DNA from: JACOWB01 sp964373665
GTDB taxonomy: Archaea > Aenigmatarchaeota > Aenigmatarchaeia > CG10238-14 > SCSR01
DNA length: 16,788 bases
Reading direction: 5' to 3'
NCBI GenBank assembly: GCA_964373665.1
Contig: CAYJVM010000019.1
Span: 1-16,788 of the forward strand
Part shown: piece by piece, positions 1-6,199 of the stretch
How the letters are laid out: each line of letters starts with the position of its first letter
Position numbering within the stretch: position 1 is the first letter of the stretch
Notes under the pieces: generated by a model
Told to the model about the DNA's origin: nothing
What the model saw: the letters and a program-made list of their open reading frames with translations, nothing else
Database searches by the model: none
Translations under genes and position numbers: made by a program

Positions 1-56
1 TGTGATAATCGAAAAGCATTAAAAACATTGATTTCCTAAAGAATCTAAGTGAGATT

Positions 57-515
57 GTGCTAGCGGCAGTTAGAATAAAGGGCATAGTAAATACGCCCAT
101 CAAAATAAGGGCTACCTTGAAAATGATTAGGTTGGACGAACCGAACTATTGCTCGCTAGTTCCAAATACGCCGTCATACAGGGGAATGCTGCATAAAGTC
201 AAGGATTTCATAACGTTTGGTGAGATTGACAAGGAGACTGTCATTAAGATGCTGAAGAAACGAATGAGGCTAAAAGGCGGGAAAAGAATTGAAGAAAGCA
301 TGTTAAAAGCTGAGACTGCATTCAGCTCGTATGAGGAGATTGCAGACGCTATAATGCATGGAAATGCAAAAATGTCTGGTTTTAAGAACATACAGCCCAA
401 TTTCAGGCTGACGCCTCCGTCCAAGGGGTTTAATTCGACTAAAGTGCACTATCCGAAAGGAGACTTGGGGTACAGAGGCGCTGAGATTAAAGAGTTATTG
501 GAAAGGATGATTTAG
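57..515 (+). CDS. rpl30: 50S ribosomal protein uL30 (archaeal L30)
   Basis: Large-subunit ribosomal protein uL30, 152 aa, the long archaeal form. The N-terminal fold begins with AAVRIKG and continues through an archaeal-type sequence with LVPNTPSYRGML near residues 34-45 and a basic block near 65-75 (KKRMRLKGGKR). The family's usual C-terminal section ends PKGDLGYRGAEI. The start is GTG at 57, preceded by a weak GTGA ribosome-binding match at 49-52; no ATG lies nearby in frame. The stop TAG (513-515) directly abuts the next ATG. This gene opens the preserved spc-type string; uS5 would be expected just upstream, outside what can be identified here. Confidence 0.93.
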   Translation: MLAAVRIKGIVNTPIKIRATLKMIRLDEPNYCSLVPNTPSYRGMLHKVKDFITFGEIDKETVIKMLKKRMRLKGGKRIEESMLKAETAFSSYEEIADAIMHGNAKMSGFKNIQPNFRLTPPSKGFNSTKVHYPKGDLGYRGAEIKELLERMI

Positions 516-929
516 ATGGCAGAGACATGGCTAGTGCTTTCTTTAATCACTCTAGTTGTGTGGGGATTTTTCGGCTTTCTGTCGAAGATTGTCTTGAATC
601 ATCTGGACTGGAAGCAGGTTTATGTTATTTCAGGCTTGAGCAGCGCTGTGTTGATAGTAGCGGTTTCTTTGTTCCTTCGGCCTGCAATTGATTTTAGGAA
701 CACGGGAACTATGGTTGCTATGCTTGCAGGAGTGACAGTGATAGGCTCTCTGTCATTTTTTATCGCACTGTCCCAAGGCAAAGCCAGCATAATTATACCG
801 ATGACGGCGCTGTATCCAGTGGTTGGAGTGGCTCTGGGTTTTTTAATCCTTCATGAAAAAATTAACTTATTTCAAGGTTTGGGTATAATTCTAGCTATAG
901 CATCGGTGTTTTTGTTATCGTTGGGTTGA
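516..929 (+). CDS. EamA-type small membrane protein (single EamA unit)
   Basis: Integral membrane protein of 137 aa with about five hydrophobic helices (roughly residues 4-26, 36-54, 66-86, 92-110 and 117-136). The sequence resembles the one-unit EamA/drug-metabolite-transporter proteins (COG2510-like): a Trp/Gly-rich first helix (VVWGFFGFLSK), a helix with ALSQGKASIIIPMTALYPV, and a final helix preceded by LHEKINLFQGLG. Proteins of this size have half the helices of a standard 10-helix DMT transporter and would need to dimerise; the substrate cannot be inferred. The ATG immediately follows the uL30 stop, with GGATGA about 7 nt upstream as ribosome-binding site. Its position between uL30 and uL15 is unusual: those two genes are normally adjacent. 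Confidence 0.85.
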   Translation: MAETWLVLSLITLVVWGFFGFLSKIVLNHLDWKQVYVISGLSSAVLIVAVSLFLRPAIDFRNTGTMVAMLAGVTVIGSLSFFIALSQGKASIIIPMTALYPVVGVALGFLILHEKINLFQGLGIILAIASVFLLSLG

Positions 930-934
930 TGTGA

Positions 935-1372
935 ATGGTTGTGAGGAAAAGGAAAAAGCATTCGAGATTCAGGGGAAACAGGCACTATCATGGATCGCAC
1001 AAAAACTGGAGAGGATCTGGCAACAGGGGCGGCAGAGGACAGTCAGGCATGCACAAGCACGAATGGACATACACTGTCAAGTACGATCCAGAGCATTTTG
1101 GAAAGAAGGGGTTTACGAGACATTCTGCCAAGAAAGTGATTAAAGCGATCAACTTGAAGGACTTGGATAGGATGATGGACAGGCTTGTTGACAAGAAGCT
1201 CGCTCAGGAGGAGAACGGAAAGGTGAAAATAAACTTGCGTAAGATAGGCTATGACAAACTTTTAGGTGCGGGCAAGGTCACGAAACCGCTTGTTGTTGAA
1301 GTTAAATACTATTCAAAGAATGTCGAGAAGAAATTAAAACAAGCCGGCGGCGAGCTTGTCAAGCTTGAGTAA
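935..1372 (+). CDS. rpl15: 50S ribosomal protein uL15
   Basis: Ribosomal protein uL15, 145 aa, archaeal/eukaryotic type (eukaryotic L27a-like). The strongly basic, Gly- and His-rich N-terminal tail (residues 1-40, with GNRGGRGQSGMHKHEW at 29-44) penetrates the rRNA. The C-terminal globular half contains the conserved KLLGAGKVTKPLVVEV (about 108-123) and ends in the KLKQAGGE helix. The start is ATG at 935, five bases after the EamA stop; the upstream TTGATGTGA gives a modest ribosome-binding match. Translational coupling with the preceding gene is likely. Confidence 0.95.
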   Translation: MVVRKRKKHSRFRGNRHYHGSHKNWRGSGNRGGRGQSGMHKHEWTYTVKYDPEHFGKKGFTRHSAKKVIKAINLKDLDRMMDRLVDKKLAQEENGKVKINLRKIGYDKLLGAGKVTKPLVVEVKYYSKNVEKKLKQAGGELVKLE

Positions 1373-1389
1373 TTTATAGACGTGAACTT

Positions 1390-2820
1390 ATGGATGAGAG
1401 CCAAGCAGATAAACCAGAGAAAAAGGATTTCGCGACAAGAATCGTGAAGATATTCCCTGCAATTCAAAAGCCTGAATACAAGCAAGGTATCAATGCGAGA
1501 CTAAAGTGGACTGGAGTTGCACTTTTGTGCTATCTTTTGCTTTCGTGGACTCCTGTTTTCGGCGTCGACTCAGAGGCCGCTTTCGAGCAGTTTAGGTTCC
1601 TGGAAATAGTTCTGGGATCCAAGTTCGGAAGCATCATGACTCTGGGGATAGGCCCTATAGTCACCGCTGGTATTATAATGCAGTTATTGGTTGGATCCAA
1701 GCTCATCAATTGGGACACGACAAAGCCTGAAGGAAGGAAGAAATTCCAGACATGGAACAAACTACTTGCGGTAACTCTAGCGTTCGTTGAAGCAATAATC
1801 TTTGTCCTGGCGGGAGCTCTTCCTGTTCTGGGCGGTACTTACATAATGATTGCTGTTATTTTACAGCTTGCGCTTGGGGGCATACTAGTCATCCTCTTGG
1901 ATGAACTAGTCTCTAAATGGGGATTCGGTTCTGGAATAAGCTTGTTCATAGCTGCGGGAGTAGCAACTCAACTCGTCATCGGCCTGATAAGCCCATTGTC
2001 GGTTAACGGAAGGTATGCGGGCGGATTGCCGGGATTCTTTTTCAGCCTGTTTGCCGGAGATACTTATTCGGCGATGATATACATAATTCCAATTCTGACG
2101 ACACTGTTCATCTTCGGTCTGGTTGTTTATGTGCAACGGATCAACGTCGAGATTCCGCTGTCGTTCTCCAAGATACGCGGATTTGGAAGGCCTTGGTCGC
2201 TGAAGCTTCTTTACACAAGCAATATTCCTGTAATACTGACTGCTGCGTTGCTTGCAAACTTTCAGCTTTTGGCTAGGATAGGGACCAGCATAACACCTGA
2301 AGGACTCACATGCGGTCCTATGGGATGCCTTGACCAAGGAGGCAATGCAGTTAGCGGCATCATATATTATCTTTCTGCGCCGGGCAGCGGGACAACTTTC
2401 AGCTTTTTGCTTGAAATAGTCACAGGGACTTTAATCTCGACTGAGGTTATCCGGGCGATGACCTACACGATCTTTCTCGTTATAGGCGCGATAATATTTT
2501 CTGTTTTCTGGGTGGGTACTGCTGGAATGGGCGCATCCACGGTTGCAAAGCAGCTTGACAGCGCCGGCATGCAAATATCCGGATACAGAAGGGACCAGCG
2601 AATAATGGAGTCTGTGTTGAACAGGTACATCCCGTCGCTTGCAGTCTTGGGTGGCCTTACAATCGGTCTGCTTGCCGCATTCGCAGACTTGATAGGCTCG
2701 ATAGGGACAGGGACAGGAATACTTTTAACTGTTATGATCATGTATAACTATTATGAACAACTGCAGCGCGAAAAGTTGGACGAAGCGCATCCAATCATAA
2801 GAAAGCTTGTAGGTGCATAG
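1390..2820 (+). CDS. secY: Preprotein translocase subunit SecY
   Basis: The central channel of the Sec translocon, 476 aa, of archaeal/Sec61-alpha type with about ten membrane helices. A cytosolic N-terminal helix (KPEYKQGINARLKW, 27-40) precedes helix 1 (36-55). The plug/TM2 region carries GPIVTAGIIMQL (88-99), and the signature GFGSGISLFI lies at 178-187. The long cytosolic loop RINVEIPLSFSKIRGFGRPW is the ribosome-docking loop between helices 6 and 7. The following extracellular segment contains two Cys (TCGPMGC), which could form a disulfide. Start ATG 1390 follows a 17-nt gap with GTGA upstream. It acts with SecE and SecG/Sec61-beta, which are not in this window. The neighbouring EMC3-like insertase fits a shared membrane-insertion role. 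Confidence 0.97.
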   Translation: MDESQADKPEKKDFATRIVKIFPAIQKPEYKQGINARLKWTGVALLCYLLLSWTPVFGVDSEAAFEQFRFLEIVLGSKFGSIMTLGIGPIVTAGIIMQLLVGSKLINWDTTKPEGRKKFQTWNKLLAVTLAFVEAIIFVLAGALPVLGGTYIMIAVILQLALGGILVILLDELVSKWGFGSGISLFIAAGVATQLVIGLISPLSVNGRYAGGLPGFFFSLFAGDTYSAMIYIIPILTTLFIFGLVVYVQRINVEIPLSFSKIRGFGRPWSLKLLYTSNIPVILTAALLANFQLLARIGTSITPEGLTCGPMGCLDQGGNAVSGIIYYLSAPGSGTTFSFLLEIVTGTLISTEVIRAMTYTIFLVIGAIIFSVFWVGTAGMGASTVAKQLDSAGMQISGYRRDQRIMESVLNRYIPSLAVLGGLTIGLLAAFADLIGSIGTGTGILLTVMIMYNYYEQLQREKLDEAHPIIRKLVGA

Positions 2821-2821
2821 A

Positions 2822-3310
2822 ATGGTGTTTGAAAGCTTTTTCGCAATGGTTGCTGCATTTACAAGCCCCATATTTTCCCCGCTGCTGGCTCTGCCTTCAG
2901 CCATAGCACTGATGATATTCGCTGTTTTCGTCAGCCTGGTAATCTTCGGCATCAACAAGCTCATGATAAACAAAAAGTCTGCTAAAGAAGTCAAGGACAA
3001 GCTTGCGGAAGTAAGGGAGAACTTGAGCAGGGCGCAGAAGGAAGGCCGGAAGGATGACATAAACGCTTTCTTGAGCGAGTATATGAAAATCAACAACCAG
3101 TACATGAAGCAAATGATGAAAGTTATGATAGTGTCGTCGATTGTGTTGGTTTTCCTGTTTCCATGGGTGCCGCACACTTTCGAAAATGTTGCAGTTGCGC
3201 AATTGCCGTTTTCCATGCCGTTCATAGGAAGCAGCGGCCATTGGATATTCTGGTATCTTTTGATTTCCATTACTACAAGCTGGTTGCTGAGGAAGTTTCT
3301 GGGTGAGTAG
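2822..3310 (+). CDS. EMC3/DUF106 family YidC-like membrane insertase
   Basis: Archaeal member of the DUF106/EMC3 family of YidC-Oxa1-like insertases, 162 aa. Three membrane helices are visible (about 24-46, 97-116 and 139-156). A charged cytosolic hairpin, predicted coiled coil (49-96), lies between the first two, which is the hallmark layout of the family. It probably helps insert single-helix membrane proteins alongside SecY, whose gene it directly follows. I prefer ATG 2822, two bases after the secY stop, with AGGTG at 2811-2815 as ribosome-binding site. An in-frame GTG at 2813 would overlap secY by 8 nt and destroy that site. In many euryarchaea adenylate kinase lies between secY and this gene; here it does not. 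Confidence 0.88.
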   Translation: MVFESFFAMVAAFTSPIFSPLLALPSAIALMIFAVFVSLVIFGINKLMINKKSAKEVKDKLAEVRENLSRAQKEGRKDDINAFLSEYMKINNQYMKQMMKVMIVSSIVLVFLFPWVPHTFENVAVAQLPFSMPFIGSSGHWIFWYLLISITTSWLLRKFLGE

Positions 3311-3550
3311 ATGAAGAAAGTGAAGGTAAGGGCACCGAGCGGTAAAGTTAAGATTCACGGCAGAAGGGAAAAGCCGTCTGTCGCCAAATGTGCCAATTGC
3401 AAAAGACAGTTGCATGGGATTCCTAAATCGACGCAGAACGAAAGGCGCAAGTTGGCGAAAAGCGAGAGGACGCCTTCCAGGATTTACGGTGGATATTTAT
3501 GCTCCGGCTGCACTAGAGAATTATTGAGGGAAAAGGCAAGAGGTGTGTGA
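3311..3550 (+). CDS. rpl34e: 50S ribosomal protein eL34
   Basis: Ribosomal protein eL34, 79 aa, found only in archaea and eukaryotes. It keeps a zinc-ribbon: Cys27 and Cys30 (CANC) pair with Cys64 and Cys67 (CSGC). The middle is basic with the typical LHGIPKS and the RTPSRIYGGYLC segment. The ATG directly abuts the stop of the EMC3-like gene, so translation is probably coupled. It normally neighbours cmk and eL14; cmk is missing here. Confidence 0.95.
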   Translation: MKKVKVRAPSGKVKIHGRREKPSVAKCANCKRQLHGIPKSTQNERRKLAKSERTPSRIYGGYLCSGCTRELLREKARGV

Positions 3551-3551
3551 T

Positions 3552-3890
3552 ATGGGTAGTATAGAACCTGGGAATGTGTGCATCAAGATAACTGGAAGAG
3601 AGGCCGGTCAGTATTGCGTGGTCCTGAAGAAAGTCAACAATAGTTTTGTACTTGTCACGGGTCCTAAGCTTTTGACAGGGATAAAAAGGAGGCAGTGCAA
3701 CATTTCCCACTTGGAGCCTACTAGCTACAAGCTGGAGATTTCACCAGACGCTGCGGACGAGGAAGTTATCAAGGCTTTTGAAACTGCAAAGCTAATCACA
3801 AAACTCAGGCTGAAAAAACCTTCGGCCGGGCAGTTGAAGGAAAAGCCGAAGGAAGAGAAAAAGGAAACCAAGGTAAATAAAACTGAGTAG
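3552..3890 (+). CDS. rpl14e: 50S ribosomal protein eL14
   Basis: Ribosomal protein eL14, 112 aa from ATG 3552. The KOW-type fold starts IEPGNVCIKITGREAGQYC, followed by FVLVTGPK and KRRQCNISHLEPT, all characteristic of the archaeal family. The last about 30 residues form a Lys/Glu-rich tail (KEKPKEEKKETK), longer than in many archaeal eL14 proteins and probably disordered. I choose ATG 3552 over the in-frame GTG at 3543: the family begins M-x-x-I-E-x-G, and AGGTG (3541-3545) then sits 6 nt upstream. The start is one base beyond the eL34 stop. Confidence 0.93.
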   Translation: MGSIEPGNVCIKITGREAGQYCVVLKKVNNSFVLVTGPKLLTGIKRRQCNISHLEPTSYKLEISPDAADEEVIKAFETAKLITKLRLKKPSAGQLKEKPKEEKKETKVNKTE

Positions 3891-3906
3891 GGCGCTAGTT
3901 TTAATT

Positions 3907-4866
3907 ATGTGGCTGATCAAATCAGACGAAACTACGGATTCTGAATATGGCAAGTCGCCAAATGACAGGACCATAGAAGAACTAATCAAGTCATCAGTTG
4001 TGGTTGTGGACAAGAATGCAGGGCCGACATCGCACCAAGTGTCTGCATGGATAAGAGACATGTTCAAAGTAAAGTTAAGTGGGCATGCTGGGACGCTTGA
4101 TCCGCAAGTGACTGGTGTCTTGCCTGTGGCTTTGGGAAACGCGACGAAGATAATGTCTGTGTTGTCGGGATTGGACAAGGAATATGTTGGCGTGATGCAC
4201 ATACATAAGGAAGTTCCTGAAGACTTGCTTAGGAAAGTTATTAACGAGAACTTTTTGGGAAAAATCAAGCAAACTCCGCCGAAGAAATCCGCGGTTGCGA
4301 GGAGGGAAAGGGAAAGGGAAATTCATTTTTTCGACATAGTTGAAATTAATGGCAAGGATGTCCTGTTTAAGGTAGGCTGTCAAGCCGGAACTTATATCAG
4401 AAAGTTGTGTGACGATGTAGGAAGATCTCTGGGTATTGGCGCGCACATGTCTGAACTGAGAAGGACTAGAGCCGGAAGTTTTATTGAAGAACAGTCACGC
4501 TCTTTAGTTGAAGTGAGGGATGCTTATGAGTTTTGGAGGGGCGGAGGCGATGAAAAGTTATTGAAGAGTATTCTGATTCCTGCTGAATACGCCATACCGA
4601 ACGTGAAGAAAATTTTTGTCAAGGATTCTGCAGTTGATGCTTTATGCAACGGCTCCCCGCTTTACCCCAATGGCGCCACTAGAATACAGGAAGATATTAT
4701 TCCGGGTGAGACTGTAGCTTTGATGACATTGAAGGAAGAATTGGTGTCTATAGGAATAGCGAAGATGGAAAGCGAGGAGATATTGAAGAGGAAGACAGGA
4801 ATTGCTGTTAGAGTTGACAGAGTACTATTGGAGAGGGGAGCATATCCTAAATGGGACAAAGCTTAA
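3907..4866 (+). CDS. cbf5: tRNA/rRNA pseudouridine synthase Cbf5 (TruB family)
   Basis: Catalytic subunit of the archaeal H/ACA ribonucleoprotein, 319 aa; it isomerises uridines in rRNA guided by H/ACA RNAs and can modify tRNA U55. The catalytic motif GHAGTLDPQVTG (59-70) contains the nucleophile Asp65. KNAGPTSHQV (36-45), YVGVMHIHKEV (93-103) and CQAGTYIRKLCDDVG (158-172) are further TruB-family motifs. A C-terminal PUA domain spans about 232-312 (FVKDSAVDALCNGSPL). Its partners Nop10, Gar1 and L7Ae are not in the window. It closes the ribosomal string, its usual archaeal position after eL14. The short spacing (16 nt) suggests cotranscription. Confidence 0.95.
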   Translation: MWLIKSDETTDSEYGKSPNDRTIEELIKSSVVVVDKNAGPTSHQVSAWIRDMFKVKLSGHAGTLDPQVTGVLPVALGNATKIMSVLSGLDKEYVGVMHIHKEVPEDLLRKVINENFLGKIKQTPPKKSAVARREREREIHFFDIVEINGKDVLFKVGCQAGTYIRKLCDDVGRSLGIGAHMSELRRTRAGSFIEEQSRSLVEVRDAYEFWRGGGDEKLLKSILIPAEYAIPNVKKIFVKDSAVDALCNGSPLYPNGATRIQEDIIPGETVALMTLKEELVSIGIAKMESEEILKRKTGIAVRVDRVLLERGAYPKWDKA

Positions 4867-4891
4867 TAAATCCAAAATACAGTGAGATTTT

Positions 4892-5179
4892 ATGAACATT
4901 GCTGATATAAAGGCTGGCATGAGCGGGATAAACGTTGAGGCCAAAGTTATTGAAGTCGGCGAGAGAAGGGACGTCAACACCAAGTACGGTGTTAGAAGCG
5001 TGGCTGATGTTGTTATCGAGGACGAGACAGGACAAATCAAATTGTCGTTATGGGAAGCTCAGATAGATTCAGTTTCTGAAGGCGATACAATTTCCATCAA
5101 AGGCGCTTATGTCACCCAATTCAGGGACACGATGCAGCTGAACTTGCCGAAGACGGGTGCCTTGGAAGTTCTAAAGTAA
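4892..5179 (+). CDS. Single OB-fold nucleic-acid-binding protein (RPA/SSB-like)
   Basis: Small protein of 95 aa made of one OB fold, resembling the ssDNA-binding OB domains of archaeal RPA/SSB and SOSS-B proteins. Visible strands include GINVEAKVIEVGERRDV, SVADVVIEDETGQIKLSLW (a very typical RPA-OB stretch ending in an aromatic residue) and GDTISIKGAYVTQF. It probably binds single-stranded DNA or RNA. There is no zinc motif and no acidic tail, so it is shorter than canonical RPA or crenarchaeal SSB. Start ATG 4892 has GTGAG five bases upstream. The AT-rich TTAATAAAT at 4863-4871, at the end of cbf5, could be its own TATA box. Confidence 0.82.
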   Translation: MNIADIKAGMSGINVEAKVIEVGERRDVNTKYGVRSVADVVIEDETGQIKLSLWEAQIDSVSEGDTISIKGAYVTQFRDTMQLNLPKTGALEVLK

Positions 5180-5283
5180 ATTCTTAAATTAATAACAGCC
5201 CCGACTAATATTCTAGTAAGGCTCAAGAGCTGATATACAAGATGATGTGTATGCCGAGGTCGCTCAACCTGGTGGAGCACTGG

Positions 5284-5301
5284 ATAGCTTAACTAGGTGA
5301 A
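5284..5301 (+). other. tRNA-Ser intron 1 (position 30/31, 18 nt)
   Basis: A non-canonical intron inside the 5' side of the anticodon stem. The boundaries fit a textbook BHB. Bulge GG^A (5282-5284) and bulge AA^T (5300-5302) flank a 4-bp central helix of CACT (5278-5281) with GGTG (5296-5299), one pair being G-U. The inner helix is TAG (5285-5287) with CTA (5293-5295). The outer helix is GAG (5275-5277) with CTT (5303-5305). The outer helix uses the 3' D-stem strand and the anticodon loop, so this structure competes with the normal tRNA fold. The splicing endonuclease gene is not in the window. Confidence 0.78.
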
Positions 5302-5308
5302 TCTTGAG

Positions 5309-5341
5309 TCAACAGGTTGTGATGATTGGTGATTGAAAGAC
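5309..5341 (+). other. tRNA-Ser intron 2 (position 37/38, 33 nt)
   Basis: An intron at the canonical archaeal site, directly 3' of G37. With intron 1 removed, the anticodon stem CTGGT/ACCAG forms the outer helix. The central helix is CTTG (5303-5306) against AAAG (5336-5339), three pairs plus one G-A mismatch. The bulges are AG^T (5307-5309) and AC^A (5340-5342). The inner helix is CAA (5310-5312) with TTG (5333-5335). The mismatch makes this BHB weaker than that of intron 1. Confidence 0.7.
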
Positions 5342-5452
5342 AACCAGCGGGCGTAAAATAAGCGCAAGCCTATGTGGGTTCAAATCCCACCCTCGGCGCT
5401 CTTCTGAAATGAAACCCGTCCGTACATTTCAAGGATTTAACTTTTTAGCGCA

Positions 5453-5461
5453 AATATAAAT
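5453..5461 (+). promoter_or_regulatory. TATA box for the leaderless gene at 5480
   Basis: AAATATAAAT-type TATA box centred near 5457, about 24 bases before the ATG at 5480. Archaeal transcription starts roughly 25 bases downstream of the TATA centre, so the transcript should begin at or next to the start codon. There is no ribosome-binding site upstream of that ATG, which agrees with leaderless initiation. A T-run at 5442-5446 just upstream may end the tRNA transcript. Confidence 0.6.
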
Positions 5462-5479
5462 GACAAAGATTGGTCCTTT

Positions 5480-6076
5480 ATGCGGTCTTCCACAATCGGT
5501 TTGTACTTGTGCCTCGCGCTTTCCTTGGCGGCTCTAGGATTTCGGGATATGAACTGCCGGCCGGTCAGGAACGGTCCGCAAAGAGAGGTTTACAAATATG
5601 GTGTTGTTTATCCGGGTGCATTTGCTTACTCGAGGATTGCCGCTGCCCTTGATATGTATGATAACGGCAAATTAGAAAATATTGTCCTTATAGGTGACAA
5701 TGAAGCTACTGATTACCTGTTTCGCGAGATAAGGAAGCAGAGGGAAGGCAGTCAAAAGCTGGCAATGCTGCGTGGACAGGATGATGCGGGGATTATGGTT
5801 TGGCTTGTAGGTTCGGAAACAACAGACGACGAGGTCAGGGCTGCGAAAGAGCGAATTAGGGATGAGTCAGCACTGCACATAGGCGATAATGTCCATATTA
5901 ACCGGATAGGCTACTTGAATGAGATCAATGGTGTGGAAAACGCTGACCATTATGGTGTGGATGTGAACGCTGGTGTTTTATACCAGCTGCGTGAGAATGC
6001 AGCTTGCGCCGCTAATAGACTTGGGATACATGCACCGACTTGGTTGAAAAAGGGTTTGGCCAGTCTATTCTTGTAA
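5480..6076 (+). CDS. Exported or membrane-anchored protein, possibly DUF218-like
   Basis: A 198-aa protein I cannot assign with confidence. Residues 5-20 form a hydrophobic stretch that could be a signal peptide or an N-terminal anchor. After that comes an alpha/beta-type sequence: YKYGVVYPGAF (38-48), SRIAAALDMYDNGKLENIVLIGDNEATDYL (split 51-80), then a charged middle and VLYQLRENAACAANRLG (167-183). The pattern of a strand, an R-x-x-A-A-x-x-x-Y helix, then N/GK...I-V-L-I-G and an acidic residue recalls DUF218 (SanA/ElyC/YdcF-type) proteins. It lacks an unmistakable glycine-rich motif of that family, so the match is tentative. It is a stand-alone leaderless gene with its own TATA box, between a tRNA and the TRAM gene. 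Confidence 0.6.
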   Translation: MRSSTIGLYLCLALSLAALGFRDMNCRPVRNGPQREVYKYGVVYPGAFAYSRIAAALDMYDNGKLENIVLIGDNEATDYLFREIRKQREGSQKLAMLRGQDDAGIMVWLVGSETTDDEVRAAKERIRDESALHIGDNVHINRIGYLNEINGVENADHYGVDVNAGVLYQLRENAACAANRLGIHAPTWLKKGLASLFL

Positions 6077-6078
6077 TA

Positions 6079-6086
6079 TTTAAATA
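6079..6086 (+). promoter_or_regulatory. TATA box of the TRAM-protein gene
   Basis: TTTAAATA lies just after the stop of the preceding gene. A start site about 26 bases downstream (near 6109) would give a leader of roughly 90 nt before the ATG at 6200. No other convincing TATA box lies closer to the gene. The leader ends with a strong ribosome-binding site, CGGAGGT at 6184-6190. Confidence 0.5.
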
Positions 6087-6199
6087 CTTTACAGTAGAAC
6101 ATTATCCCATGGGAAATGTACCTACAGGGGGACTTGCATTAAACTAGTTCTTTAACTGTGTCGTTTCTCGATAACAAAATTAACGGAGGTAAAATTTAC

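Larger units (their letters stand above)
5253..5398 (+). tRNA. tRNA-Ser (UGA) with two BHB introns
   Basis: A split tRNA gene read by folding. Acceptor stem: GCCGAGG (5253-5259) with CCTCGGC (5391-5397); discriminator G73 at 5398; no encoded CCA. D-arm: GCTC (5262-5265)/GAGC (5275-5278). T-arm: GTGGG (5374-5378), loop TTCAAAT, CCCAC (5386-5390). Removing 5284-5301 and 5309-5341 gives the anticodon arm CTGG+T / loop CTTGAGA / ACCAG, with a U33 and anticodon TGA at 5305-5307. G73 and the long variable region (5348-5373) agree with serine. Both intron boundaries fall in BHB-like structures (see intron entries). The unspliced reading with GCT as anticodon would lack U33 and have a pyrimidine at position 37. 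The mature length, about 95 nt, is long because of the 26-nt variable region. Confidence 0.85.

Noticed and set aside
1..56. Possible C-terminal end of an upstream gene (uS5 expected by synteny)
   Set aside because: Short open tails end at 20-22 and 37-39 in two frames, but neither is long enough or typical enough to identify as uS5.
1906..2337. Long minus-strand open frame inside secY
   Set aside because: It is antisense to well-conserved SecY segments, has no recognisable motif, and its composition is that expected of a shadow frame.
2725..3270. 181-codon minus-strand open frame opposite the EMC3-like gene
   Set aside because: It lies opposite a recognisable membrane insertase; its hydrophobicity mirrors that gene and there is no start signal.
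5285..5291. GCT at 5287-5289 as the tRNA-Ser anticodon, without an upstream intron
   Set aside because: That loop would have A at position 33 and T at position 37 and a mismatched stem. The TGA reading restores U33, a purine at 37 and a fully paired stem, with a complete BHB around intron 1.
5351..5364. Third BHB intron in the variable arm
   Set aside because: None of the four equivalent 11-nt registers gives a 4-bp central helix between bulges; kept only as a question.
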